In this document: one piece after another, positions 42,511 to 50,436 of the stretch
Layout of the letters: every line of letters starts with the position of its first letter
Numbering within the stretch: position 1 is the stretch's first letter
Source of the DNA: Actinospineispora acaciae DSM 45401
Lineage (GTDB): Bacteria; Actinomycetota; Actinomycetes; Mycobacteriales; Pseudonocardiaceae
DNA: 64,000 nt
Assembly: GCF_000620785.1 (NCBI RefSeq)
Contig: NZ_JIAI01000016.1
Coordinates: forward strand, 62,001-126,000
Direction: 5' to 3'
Position numbers and translations under genes: made by a program
The notes under the pieces: model-generated
The model's database searches: none
The model's input: the letters and a program-made list of their open reading frames with translations, nothing else
What the model was told of the DNA's origin: nothing

Positions 42511-43467
42511 ATGAGCGATCGCGAGCCCAGGGATACCGACGCGGTCTCGTTGTCGTGGCAGGACGCCGACAGCGTGACCGACGGTCAGCCGCCGAAGCTG
42601 ACCGAACCCGTGGTGGTGGCCGCTTTCGAGGGGTGGAACGACGCGGGCGACGCGGCGAGTACCGCGCTGGAGCATCTCGAGCTGAGCTGGGACGCCCGTC
42701 CGTTGGCCGCCATGGACCCCGACGACTACTACGACTTCCAGGTGACCCGCCCGACCGTCCATCTGGTGGACGGCATCACGAGGCGGATCGAATGGCCGAC
42801 CACCCGGCTGTCGGTGTGCCGACCGCCGGGCTCGGACCACGACGTGGTGCTGATCAGGGGCATCGAGCCGAACATGCGATGGCGGGCGTTCTGCGCGGAG
42901 CTGCTCACCTACATCGAGAAGCTCGGGACGACCACCGTGGTCACCCTGGGCGCGCTGCTCACCGACACCCCGCACACCCGGCCGGTGCCGGTCACCGGGA
43001 CCGCCTACGACGCCACCTCGGCCGCCCGGTTCGGCCTGGAGACGTCCCGGTACCAGGGCAACACCGGCATCGTCGGGGTCTTCCAGGACGCCTGCGTGCG
43101 GGCCGGCATCCCGGCCATCTCGTTCTGGGCCGCCGTGCCGCACTACGTGTCCCAGGCCCCGGACCCGAAGGCGGCCGTGGCGCTGCTGCACCGGGTCGAG
43201 GAGGTGCTGGACCTGGAGGTGCCGCTGGGCGGGCTGCCCGAGCAGGCCGAGGCGTGGGAGCGCACGGTCAGCGAGATGGCCGACGCGGACGACGAGGTGC
43301 GCGAGTACGTGCGCTCGCTGGAGGAGCGGGTGGAGTCGGAGGCGGCGCTGCCGGAGACCAGCGGGGAGTCCATCGCCGCCGACTTCGAGCGGTACCTGCG
43401 CCGGCGCGGTCCCGGTGGCTCCGGTGGCCAGGGCCGGCCGGGCGGGCGCAGCGGCCCCGGGCGGTAA
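42511..43467 (+). CDS. PAC2-family (proteasome assembly chaperone-like) protein
   Basis: The 318-residue protein contains the PAC2 core: EPVVVAAFEGWNDAGDAAST, RWRAFCAELLTYIEKLGTTTVVTLGALL and AISFWAAVPHYVSQAPDPKA. A Gly/Pro/Arg-rich tail ends it. PAC2 homologues are found in most actinomycetes; a role in proteasome assembly is only by analogy with the eukaryotic name. TAGGCT at 42499-42504 gives a leaderless start at ATG 42511. It is divergent from metH and abuts the convergent soxR gene with no gap. Confidence 0.88.
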   Translation: MSDREPRDTDAVSLSWQDADSVTDGQPPKLTEPVVVAAFEGWNDAGDAASTALEHLELSWDARPLAAMDPDDYYDFQVTRPTVHLVDGITRRIEWPTTRLSVCRPPGSDHDVVLIRGIEPNMRWRAFCAELLTYIEKLGTTTVVTLGALLTDTPHTRPVPVTGTAYDATSAARFGLETSRYQGNTGIVGVFQDACVRAGIPAISFWAAVPHYVSQAPDPKAAVALLHRVEEVLDLEVPLGGLPEQAEAWERTVSEMADADDEVREYVRSLEERVESEAALPETSGESIAADFERYLRRRGPGGSGGQGRPGGRSGPGR

Positions 43468-43923
43468 CTACCGGTCCAGCAGGCGTCTGGGGCCGGCGCC
43501 GGTCTCGGACAGGGTGTCGTACGGGTTGGCCAGCCGGCACCTGTCGATGCTCAGGCAGCCGCAGCCCACGCAGTCGGTGAACTTGTCCCGCAGCATCTCC
43601 AGGCTGCGGATCCGCTCGTTCAGCTCGTCGTGCCAGCGCTGGGACAGCCGCTCCCAGTCCGCCCGGTTCGGGATGCGGCCGTTCGGCAGCTCGTCCAGCG
43701 CGGCGCGGACGTCGGCGAGCGGGATGCCGACCCGCTGCGCGATCCGGATCAGCGCCACCCTGCGCAGCGTCTCGCGCCGGTAGCGCCGCTGGTTCCCGCT
43801 GGTCCGGCGGCTGTTGATCAGCCCTTGCCGCTCGTAGAAGTGCAGCGCGGACACCGCCACCCCGCTGCGCTCGGCGAGCTGGCCGACGGTCAGCTCGCCC
43901 TGGTCCCATGACGCGTGCCGCAT
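43468..43923 (-). CDS. soxR: Redox-sensitive MerR-family activator SoxR
   Basis: A 151-residue MerR-type protein has ELTVGQLAERSGVAVSALHF and YERQGLINSRRTSGNQRRYRR for DNA binding, a long dimerisation helix, and a CVGCGCLSIDRC cluster (C-x2-C-x-C-x5-C) for the 2Fe-2S centre of SoxR. Oxidation of the cluster by redox-cycling compounds untwists promoters with long spacers. Two SoxR-like boxes lie between it and the divergent flavin reductase, so it probably controls both. In actinomycetes SoxR responds to native pigments rather than to superoxide alone. Confidence 0.93.
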   Translation of the reverse strand: MRHASWDQGELTVGQLAERSGVAVSALHFYERQGLINSRRTSGNQRRYRRETLRRVALIRIAQRVGIPLADVRAALDELPNGRIPNRADWERLSQRWHDELNERIRSLEMLRDKFTDCVGCGCLSIDRCRLANPYDTLSETGAGPRRLLDR

Positions 43924-43942
43924 CCGGTTTTGCCCCCTCGAT

Positions 43943-43962
43943 ACCTCAACAAGAGTTGCGGT
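43943..43962 (-). promoter_or_regulatory. Degenerate second SoxR box
   Basis: ACCTCAACAAGAGTTGCGGT matches a SoxR box with 7 of 10 arm positions paired. It is 20 bp upstream of soxR, consistent with autoregulation. Confidence 0.45.
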
Positions 43963-43985
43963 TGTCCAGCGTACCCCGTTTCGGC

Positions 43986-44016
43986 TTGACCTCAATAATT
44001 ATTGAGGTTTTACCGT
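43986..44016 (+). promoter_or_regulatory. SoxR-dependent promoter with perfect SoxR box
   Basis: A perfect 20-bp palindrome (43989-44008) contains CCTCAA-N6-TTGAGG, the SoxR box. TTGACC (43986-43991) and TACCGT (44011-44016) flank it with a 19-bp spacer, the overlong spacing that defines MerR/SoxR-activated promoters. Confidence 0.85.
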
Positions 44017-44057
44017 TGCCGGGTTCCTGTTCACCGATCTTCGTGAGGACCCTTGTC

Positions 44058-44606
44058 ATGACAGTTCAGACCGGCTGGACCGCGCCCGCCCGGCTCGAAG
44101 TCATCGTCGGCAGCGTCCGGGAGGGGCGGTTCGGGCCGGTGGTGGCCGACTGGTTCGTCCGGCAGGCCTCCGGTCGCGCCGACCTGGACGTCGGCATGCT
44201 CGACCTGGCCGAGGACCCGCCGGGGTTCGCCGGGCGGATCGACGCCGCCGACGCCGTCGTGGTGGTCACGCCGGAGTACAACCACAGCTACCCGGGGCCG
44301 CTCAAGCACGCCATCGACGAGGTGGGCAAGGAGTGGCGGGCCAAGGCGGTCGGGTTCGTGAGCTACGGCGGGCTGGCCGGCGGGCTGCGGGCGGTGGAAC
44401 CGCTGCGGGTGGTGTTCGCCGAGCTGCACGCGGTGACCGTCCGGGAGACCGTCAGCTTCTACATGGCCCACCAGAGCTTCGACGCGGACGGCGAGCCGGT
44501 GGACACCCACGGACCGGCCGCCGCCGCAACCGCCCTGCTCGACCAGCTGGTCTGGTGGGCCCGCGCGCTCCGCTCCGCCCGCGCCCACCAGCCCTACGGC
44601 ACCTAG
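44058..44606 (+). CDS. NADPH-dependent FMN reductase family protein (SoxR target)
   Basis: The 182-residue flavoprotein has LEVIVGSVREGRFGPVVADW (FMN phosphate loop) and VVVTPEYNHSYPGPLKHAID (flavin ring contact), followed by FVSYGGLAGGLRAVEPLR. Such enzymes reduce quinones, flavins or azo dyes and are known members of SoxR regulons in actinomycetes. ATG 44058 follows GAGGA at eight bases. A strong hairpin lies after the stop. The promoter contains the perfect SoxR box. Confidence 0.88.
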   Translation: MTVQTGWTAPARLEVIVGSVREGRFGPVVADWFVRQASGRADLDVGMLDLAEDPPGFAGRIDAADAVVVVTPEYNHSYPGPLKHAIDEVGKEWRAKAVGFVSYGGLAGGLRAVEPLRVVFAELHAVTVRETVSFYMAHQSFDADGEPVDTHGPAAAATALLDQLVWWARALRSARAHQPYGT

Positions 44607-44652
44607 CGCACGTTCCGGCGGTACTCCGCGCCGAGCAAAACGCCTGGTCAGA

Positions 44653-44700
44653 ACCCGTGAGTGGTTAGGGGTGCTATGGCACCCCTAACCACTCACGGGT
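44653..44700. terminator. Perfect 22-bp-stem hairpin between convergent genes
   Basis: 44653-44674 pairs perfectly with 44679-44700 around a 4-nt TATG loop. The arm begins ACCCGTGAGTGGTTAGGGG. It lies between the ends of the flavin reductase gene and convergent mshC, so it should terminate both. The length and perfection are unusual for a simple terminator. Confidence 0.8.
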
Positions 44701-44753
44701 CGTGACCTGCACAAACGACGGAGCGCGAGGCAGTTCTTGCCTCGGGTCGGTGG

Positions 44754-45992
44754 CTACAGGGCGATGCCGAGGAGGGCGTCTACGGCGTTGCGGAGCAGGG
44801 CGGGGGCGGTGGGGTCGGTGCCGCGGCGGGTGGTGGCTTCGCGGGTCCAGGCGTCGACGGCGGCGAGGGCGCGGGGGGTGTCGAGGTCGTCGGCGAGGTG
44901 GGTGCGCAGCCTGGCCACGGTGTCTCCGGCGGGCGGGCCGGCGTCCAGGCGCACGGCCTCCCGCCAGGCGGCGAGGCGGGCGTTCGCGGAGGTCAGCAGC
45001 TCGGGCAGCCAGGACCGGTCGGAGCGCCAGTGGCCGGACAGCAGCGCCAGCCGGATCGCCATCGGGTCCACGCCGTCGGCCCGCAGCCGGGACACGAACA
45101 CCAGGTTGCCCTTGGACTTGGACATCTTCTCGCCGTCCAGCGCGATCATCCCGGCGTGGCAGTAGTGCCGGGCGAACGGGTGCTCGCCGGTGTGCGCCTC
45201 GGCGTGCGCGGCGCCGAACTCGTGGTGCGGGAAGATCAGGTCCGAGCCGCCGCCCTGCACGTCGATCTGGGCGCCGAGGCGGTTGAGCGCGATGGCCGTG
45301 CACTCCACGTGCCAGCCGGGGCGGCCCCGGCCCAGCTCGCTGTCCCAGGACGGCTCGTCGGGCCGGGCCATCCGCCACAGCAGCGCGTCCACCGGGTGGC
45401 GCTTGCCCGGCCGGTCCGGGTCGCCGCCGCGCTCGGCGGACAGCGCCAGCATGGTCGCCTCGTCGTAGCGGGACTCGTAGCCGAACTCGGCGGTGGCGGC
45501 GCTGTCGTAGTAGACGTCCGGGTACTCCGGGTCGTCGATGCGGTACGCGGCGCCGGCGGCGAGCAGCTTGTCCACCAGCGCGCTGATCTCCGACATGGCC
45601 TCCACCGCGCCGATGTAGTGCGCGGGCGGCAGCACCCGCAGCGACTCCATGTCCTCGCGGAACAGCGCGGTCTCCCGCATGCCGAGGACCACCCAGTCGT
45701 CCTGGTCCCTGATCGCCCGCTCCAGCAGCGGCTCGTCGATGTCGGTGACGTTCTGGACGTACCGCACGTCGTGCCCAGCGTCCCGCCACACGCGGTTGAC
45801 CAGGTCGAACGCCAGGTAGGTCGCGGCGTGGCCGAGGTGCGTGGCGTCGTAGGGGGTGATGCCGCAGACGTACATCCGCGCGGTCGGTCCCGGTGCCGTC
45901 GGGCGGATCTCGCCGGTCGCGGTGTCGTACAGCCGCAGCGGCGGGCCGGACCCGGGGACGGTAGGAAATGGGACGGTCGACCAGGGTTGCAT
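44754..45992 (-). CDS. mshC: Cysteine:glucosaminyl-inositol ligase MshC (mycothiol synthesis)
   Basis: This 412-residue class I synthetase starts MQPWSTVPFPTVPGSGPPLRLYD, characteristic of MshC, and has the HIGH-like THLGHA in YVCGITPYDATHLGHAATY, the KMSKSKGN loop, and zinc ligands including CGIT and the PGWHVECTA/FPHHEFGAAHAE segment. It joins cysteine to GlcN-inositol in mycothiol synthesis, and is distinguished from CysRS by its shorter C-terminus. ATG 45992 is preferred to TTG 46001. The 3' end borders the perfect hairpin. Confidence 0.94.
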   Translation of the reverse strand: MQPWSTVPFPTVPGSGPPLRLYDTATGEIRPTAPGPTARMYVCGITPYDATHLGHAATYLAFDLVNRVWRDAGHDVRYVQNVTDIDEPLLERAIRDQDDWVVLGMRETALFREDMESLRVLPPAHYIGAVEAMSEISALVDKLLAAGAAYRIDDPEYPDVYYDSAATAEFGYESRYDEATMLALSAERGGDPDRPGKRHPVDALLWRMARPDEPSWDSELGRGRPGWHVECTAIALNRLGAQIDVQGGGSDLIFPHHEFGAAHAEAHTGEHPFARHYCHAGMIALDGEKMSKSKGNLVFVSRLRADGVDPMAIRLALLSGHWRSDRSWLPELLTSANARLAAWREAVRLDAGPPAGDTVARLRTHLADDLDTPRALAAVDAWTREATTRRGTDPTAPALLRNAVDALLGIAL

Positions 45993-46130
45993 ACCCGACA
46001 ACCTACGCGTCGTGGCCGTTCGCGCGACTCGACGAGGGCTCAGGAGAAGGTCGTCGCGCGACTATGAAACGGTAGGCGCACCGTCGGCCTGGGGAGGGCG
46101 GCGGGGGTGCGGCTCGAGGGGAACCCTGGA

Positions 46131-46955
46131 ATGCGACGTTCGAAACTCCGCCCTGTTCTGGTGATGCTGGCGGGCCTGCTGACGGTGCTGGCGGCCGGCG
46201 CGGGGTGTGCCAAGAAGCCGGTGCCACCGACCCCGCCTCCCCCGCCGCCGAGCGCGCTCGACCTGGTCGCCCAGCGCGGCGAGCTGCGGGTGTGCAGCAC
46301 CGGCGACTACCGGCCGTTCACCTACCGCGACCCGGCGACCGAGCGGTGGAGCGGGATCGACATCGACATGGCCGGCGACATGGCCCGCAAGCTCGGCGCC
46401 CGGCTGACGATCGTCCCGACCACCTGGGGCGCCATGGCCGACGACCTGGCCGCCGACAAGTGCGACGTGGCCATGGGCGGCGTCTCGGTGACGTTGGAGC
46501 GGGCCCGCAAGGCGGCGTACAGCGACCCGTACCTGGCCGACGGCAAGGCGCCGATCACCCGGTGCGCGAACCAGGCCCGGTTCCAGACGGTGGAGCAGAT
46601 CGACCGGCCAGGGGTGCGGGTGGTGGTCAACCCCGGCGGGACCAACGAGCAGTTCGCCAAGGAGCGGCTGCGGCGGGCCACTGTCATCACGCACCCGGAC
46701 AACAACACGATCTTCGAGGAGATCATGGCGAACCGGGCCGACGTCATGATCACCGACGCCGGCGAGACCCGCTGGCAGGCCAAGCAGCACCCGGAGCTGT
46801 GCGCGGTGAACCCGGACCGGCCGCTCAGCTTCGCACCCAAGGCCTACCTGCTGCCCCGGGGCGACGTGGTGTTCCAGCAGTGGGTGAACCAGTGGCTGCG
46901 GCTGGCCCTCGGCGACGGCACCTACCAGCGGTTCGCGCGCCCCTGGACGGGCTGA
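46131..46955 (+). CDS. Cyclohexadienyl dehydratase (PheC)-like solute-binding lipoprotein
   Basis: The 274-residue product has a signal peptide (LVMLAGLLTVLAAGAGC) with Cys26 as likely lipid anchor, then a family 3 solute-binding fold. It matches periplasmic PheC of Pseudomonas closely by memory: STGDYRPFTYRD, GGVSVTLERARKAAYSDPYL, RFQTVEQIDRPGVRVVVNPG and HPDNNTIFEEIM. Trp99, Lys139 and Glu212 (in TDAGETR) align with active-site Trp, Lys and the proposed proton-donor Glu of PheC, so it may dehydrate prephenate or arogenate outside the membrane. Otherwise it is an amino-acid binding protein. No permease gene is nearby. It overlaps the convergent hydrolase by 34 bp. GTG 46107 is an alternative start. 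Confidence 0.75.
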   Translation: MRRSKLRPVLVMLAGLLTVLAAGAGCAKKPVPPTPPPPPPSALDLVAQRGELRVCSTGDYRPFTYRDPATERWSGIDIDMAGDMARKLGARLTIVPTTWGAMADDLAADKCDVAMGGVSVTLERARKAAYSDPYLADGKAPITRCANQARFQTVEQIDRPGVRVVVNPGGTNEQFAKERLRRATVITHPDNNTIFEEIMANRADVMITDAGETRWQAKQHPELCAVNPDRPLSFAPKAYLLPRGDVVFQQWVNQWLRLALGDGTYQRFARPWTG

Positions 46956-47734
46956 CCCAGGAAGTCGGTGACCAGCTCGGACGCGAGCGGGCGGCACTCT
47001 TCGAAGTAGGCGTGGCGCGCGCCGGGGAGCAACTCCAGGCGGGCACCCGGGATGCGGTCGGCCAGGAGCCGGGCGTTGGCCGCCGGGTTGAGTTGGTCGT
47101 CCTCGCCGTGCAGGACCAGGGTGGGCGCGGCGATGTCGGGCAGCGCGTCCCAGGCGTCGTGCTGGGCGCTGGCCAGCAGGTGGTGGCGGCGGGCGTGCGG
47201 CGGCATGTCCGGATCGCCCAGCGTCCAGTACGGCCCGGGGTTCGCGGCGAGCCAGGCCGGGGTGTACATCAGCTCCAGCAGCGCGCGCCGGTTCGCCGCC
47301 GGGTCGGGCCGGGCCAGGGCGCGGCGGACCTCGGGGCCGCGCTCCACGCCGTGCGCGCCACCGGGCGAGGTGCAGCCGAGCACCAGCCGGCGCACCCGGC
47401 GCGGATGGGCGGCCGCGAGCCACTGGGCAACCCGGCCGCCCATCGAGGTGCCGTAGACGTCGGCCCGGTCGATGCCGAGGTCGTCGAGCACGGCGACGGC
47501 GTCCTCGGCGAACCCCCGGGTGCTGTACGGGACGTCGGGCCTGTCGCTGTCGCCGGTGCCTCGGTAGTCGAGCGACACCGTGGGCCGGTCGTGCTCGAAG
47601 TCGGCCCGCACGCCGTTCCACCAGGTGTGCGAGCTGGCCTGGCCGGCCAGTAGCAGCAGTGGTCTGGTCTCTGGGCCGACGCCGCGGACCTGGTACGCGA
47701 TCCGGGTTCCGTCCGGCACCGTCACCTGTGGCAC
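46922..47734 (-). CDS. Alpha/beta-hydrolase
   Basis: A 270-residue hydrolase has LLLLAGQASSHTWW (oxyanion region), VYGTSMGGRVAQWLA (G-x-S-x-G nucleophile elbow), VLHGEDDQLNPAANA (Asp) and GARHAYFEECRP (His). Substrate unknown. GTG 47734 is chosen: GAGAGGAG lies about ten bases upstream, whereas the ATG at 47770 has none. It is divergent from the Sul-type synthase with a 147-bp gap and convergent with the PheC-like gene. Confidence 0.85.
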   Translation of the reverse strand: MPQVTVPDGTRIAYQVRGVGPETRPLLLLAGQASSHTWWNGVRADFEHDRPTVSLDYRGTGDSDRPDVPYSTRGFAEDAVAVLDDLGIDRADVYGTSMGGRVAQWLAAAHPRRVRRLVLGCTSPGGAHGVERGPEVRRALARPDPAANRRALLELMYTPAWLAANPGPYWTLGDPDMPPHARRHHLLASAQHDAWDALPDIAAPTLVLHGEDDQLNPAANARLLADRIPGARLELLPGARHAYFEECRPLASELVTDFLGQPVQGRANRW

Positions 47735-47881
47735 GAACCCACGGCTCCTCTCGATAGTTGCTGTTAGCATCATGACCGGCCGTGACTGGCGTGAGCGGAT
47801 GGGCACAACCATCGGGGAGCGGCCGGTAATCGTGACGTTGCGCCGTACGCCTGGGTGCCGCAAGGCTTCGGGAGGCGCGCG

Positions 47882-48703
47882 GTGGGCGGGACGTGTACGG
47901 GCGGCCGGCCGCTCCTGGTCGGCATCGTCAACATCACCGAGGACTCCTACTCCGACGGCGGGCTCTACCTGGCTCCGGAGCGGGCGTTGGCGCACGCGCG
48001 GCGGCTGCGTCGGGACGGGGCCGACGTCGTGGAGCTGGGGGCGGCGGCCAGCCATCCCAGCGCGCGGCGGGTCGCCCCCGAGGAGGAGCAGGCGCGGCTG
48101 GCGCCCGTGCTCGACGCGCTGGTGGCCGAGGGGGTGCCGACCGCCGTCGACTCGTTCCACCCCGGCACGCAGCTGTTCGCGGTGCGGCACGGCGTCGGGT
48201 TCCTCAACGACATCCGGGGGTTCGCCGATCCGGACGTCCACCCCGCGCTGGCCGAGTCCGGGTGCGGGCTGATCGTGATGCACTCGGTGCAGCGGGGGCC
48301 GGCCACCGAGGTGGTCACCGACCCGGCGGCGATCCGGGCCGACATCGAGCGGTTCTTCACCGAGCGGCTGGCCGCGCTCGGGGCCGCCGGCATCCCGCGC
48401 GAACGGCTGGTGCTCGACCCCGGGCTCGGGTTCTTCCTGGGCAGCAACCCGGAGCCGTCGCTGGCGGTGCTCGCGAGCATCCACCGGCTCAGGGCGCGGT
48501 TCGGGCTGCCGATCCTGGTCTCCCCGTCGCGCAAGTCGTTCCTACGAACGCTCACCGGGCACGACATCGCGCACATCGGGCCGGCCACCCTGGCCGCCGA
48601 GCTGCACGCCGCGTCGCAGGGCGCCGACTACATCCGCACCCACGACGTGGCCGCCCTGCGCGACGCCCTCACGGTCACCACCGCGATCGAGAACGCCGGC
48701 TAG
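47882..48703 (+). CDS. Sul-type dihydropteroate synthase
   Basis: The 273-residue TIM-barrel enzyme carries VGIVNITEDSYSDGGLYLAP, VVELGAAASHPSARRV, GFLNDIRGFADPDVHPAL, LIVMHSVQRGP, LDPGLGFFLGSNPEPSLAVL and SPSRKSFLRTLTGHD. By memory these match the plasmid sulfonamide-resistance enzymes Sul1/Sul2 (VMHSVQ, FFLG...PE.SL, SRKSFLR.LTG, ATLAAEL) far better than housekeeping FolP, in which the loops differ. It condenses p-aminobenzoate with the pterin pyrophosphate. GGAGG six bases before GTG 47882 decides the start; GTG 47855 is weaker. No other folate gene is adjacent. Confidence 0.82.
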   Translation: MGGTCTGGRPLLVGIVNITEDSYSDGGLYLAPERALAHARRLRRDGADVVELGAAASHPSARRVAPEEEQARLAPVLDALVAEGVPTAVDSFHPGTQLFAVRHGVGFLNDIRGFADPDVHPALAESGCGLIVMHSVQRGPATEVVTDPAAIRADIERFFTERLAALGAAGIPRERLVLDPGLGFFLGSNPEPSLAVLASIHRLRARFGLPILVSPSRKSFLRTLTGHDIAHIGPATLAAELHAASQGADYIRTHDVAALRDALTVTTAIENAG

Positions 48704-48712
48704 GGCGCGAGG

Positions 48713-48889
48713 TCACCACCACTCGTCGGGCAGCTTGGACTCGATGGCGTGCAGGTGGTCACGGGCGCACCGGGGGCACAGCCAGCTGCTCGCGCCCCCC
48801 GGCCGGCGGTCGAACACCCAGGACAGCCCGGACGCCGACGCCGTGTCACGCTGCCGACCGCAGACGCGGCAGCGCTCGGTCTCGTTCAT
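48713..48889 (-). CDS. 58-residue zinc-ribbon-like small protein
   Basis: Reading the minus strand from ATG 48889 gives MNETERCRVCGRQRDTASAS, a tryptophan-containing middle, SSWLCPRCARDHLHAIESKL and PDEWW. Two CxxC pairs (CRVC and CPRC) form a likely zinc ribbon. The composition and ending are typical of a small actinomycete protein often annotated as hypothetical. It lies nine bases from the end of the convergent synthase gene. No function is known. Confidence 0.75.
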   Translation of the reverse strand: MNETERCRVCGRQRDTASASGLSWVFDRRPGGASSWLCPRCARDHLHAIESKLPDEWW

Positions 48890-49054
48890 TCCCCGCAGTC
48901 TGCCGGCCTTCCGGACGCAAACTCACCGCCACATGGCACAACACACGCGCCCCTCGCCGACCGGCCGCACAGGTGCGCCCAACGTCCGACGGTCGTTCGT
49001 CACTCGTCAACCCAACAGGTGACCGTCACGCCCGTCGCACCACTCACAGCAGTG
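48890..49054. other. Short intergenic region after the alkyltransferase operon
   Basis: These 165 bp lie upstream of the 58-residue zinc protein and downstream of the alkyltransferase, and must hold the former's promoter. No clear hairpin, repeat or small ORF was found. Confidence 0.4.
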
Positions 49055-49801
49055 TCAGGCGGCGCCGGGGCGGCACTTCTGGCACGGGCGGTAGCCGTCC
49101 TTCGCGGCGGCCGCCATGTCGCGGAAGCCGACCCGGTGCGCCGGGCCGATCCGGCGGGCGTCCGCGCAGGTCGGGTAGCAGACGATGCCCGTCGTGTCGC
49201 TGCCCAGGTAGTGCACCCGGGCCCGGGCCAGCTCGCGCACCTCGTCGAGGTTGACCCGCTCGGCGCGCAGCAGCCGCTCCTTGGCCGGGGCGCCGAACAC
49301 GTACCCGCCGGGGTCGCCGTCCGAGCGGGTCACCCGGTGGCAGGGGATCACGATCGGCACCGGGTTGCGGCCCAGCGCGGAGCCGACGGCGCGCACCGCC
49401 TTGGGCCGGCCGATCTCCCGGGCCACCCAGGCGTACGGGCGGGTCTGCCCGGCCGGGATGCGGCGGGTGGCGCCCAGCACGTCGCGCTCGAAGTCGGTCA
49501 GCCCGCGCAGGTCGACCTTGACCGCCCGACCGCCGGGGCCGTCCGGGCGCAGCGCGGGCAGCAGCCCGGCCGGCGGGCGCTCCCCCGGCAGCAGCGGACG
49601 CCCGAAGCGCTCCCGGAACTCCTCGGCGAACGCGGCCGGGTCAGGACCGGGGCGCAGGTAGGCCAGGCCGGCGTCGGTGACCGCCGCGTACAGCTCGCCG
49701 AGCGGACCGGGCACCCGCACCCAGCGGGCCACCACCCGGTCCAGCAGCCCGGCCGGCGGGTCGACCACGAGCCCAGCCAGCTCGTGTTCCATGGACATCA
49801 T
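49055..49801 (-). CDS. O6-methylguanine-DNA methyltransferase fused to Ada-type zinc domain
   Basis: This 248-residue protein joins two Ada modules in unusual order. Residues about 25-175 are the alkyltransferase, with VPIVIPCHRVTRSDGDPGGY (PCHRV acceptor Cys) preceded by the DNA-binding helix and RAVGSALGRNP. Residues about 195-248 resemble the Ada N-terminal metal domain: HYLGSDTTGIVCYPTC and DGYRPCQKCRPG supply four cysteines that bind zinc and could accept phosphotriester methyl groups. In E. coli Ada the zinc domain is first. There is no AraC domain. ATG 49801 overlaps the sigma-factor stop by four bases (ATGA). Confidence 0.87.
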   Translation of the reverse strand: MMSMEHELAGLVVDPPAGLLDRVVARWVRVPGPLGELYAAVTDAGLAYLRPGPDPAAFAEEFRERFGRPLLPGERPPAGLLPALRPDGPGGRAVKVDLRGLTDFERDVLGATRRIPAGQTRPYAWVAREIGRPKAVRAVGSALGRNPVPIVIPCHRVTRSDGDPGGYVFGAPAKERLLRAERVNLDEVRELARARVHYLGSDTTGIVCYPTCADARRIGPAHRVGFRDMAAAAKDGYRPCQKCRPGAA

Positions 49802-50436
49802 CGGACACCTCCATCGCGCTGGACGCGCAGTTCCCGCAGCCGGGCCAGGCCTCGGGAGATGTGTGACTTCACGGTCCCTTCGGGGCTGCCGAGCACCTCG
49901 GCGATCTCGGCGATGGAGAGCTCGCTCATGTGCCGCAGCACCACCGCCACCCGCTGGGCGTGCGGCAGTTGGGCCAGCAGGGCGGCCACCTCGGCGCCGG
50001 TCTCCCGGTCCGCGACGGTGCCCGCCACGTCAGCCTTGGGGTCGACCGGCTCGCCGGCGGCCTCCAGCGGGGCGGTGGGCCGCCGGGCCGCCGAGCGCTG
50101 CCGGTTGCGCCAGCCGTTGAGCAGGATGGTCACCAGCCACGCGCGCGGGCGCAGGGTGACCAGCCGCTCCGGCGAGTAGTCGCGCAGCGCCCGGTAGGCG
50201 CGCAGGAAGGCGTCGGCGGTGAGGTCCTCGGCGTCCGCCCACCGCCCGCTCACCCGCAGCGCGGTGGAGAACACCAGCCGCTGGTAGGACTCGAACAGCA
50301 CGACGAAGCCGGCGTCGACGTCCTCGGTCAACGCCAGCCGGATCCGGTCGTCCTGCTCGACCTCGGGCTCGATCCCGGGCTCGGCGTCAACGCCGGCGTT
50401 CAGGTCGGCCACCAGCACCCCACCGCTCGCACTCAC
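49798..50436 (-). CDS. ECF-like RNA polymerase sigma factor
   Basis: A 212-residue sigma-70 family protein has region 2 (LFESYQRLVFSTALRVSGRWADAEDLTADAF) and region 4 (LLAQLPHAQRVAVVLRHMSEL, IAEIAEVLGSPEGTVKSHISRG). An acidic N-terminal extension of about 35 residues precedes region 2. No anti-sigma gene is next to it. GTG 50436 overlaps the upstream transporter stop by four bases, and its own stop overlaps the alkyltransferase start by four bases, so it may control this operon or a wider alkylation response. Confidence 0.88.
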   Translation of the reverse strand: MSASGGVLVADLNAGVDAEPGIEPEVEQDDRIRLALTEDVDAGFVVLFESYQRLVFSTALRVSGRWADAEDLTADAFLRAYRALRDYSPERLVTLRPRAWLVTILLNGWRNRQRSAARRPTAPLEAAGEPVDPKADVAGTVADRETGAEVAALLAQLPHAQRVAVVLRHMSELSIAEIAEVLGSPEGTVKSHISRGLARLRELRVQRDGGVR

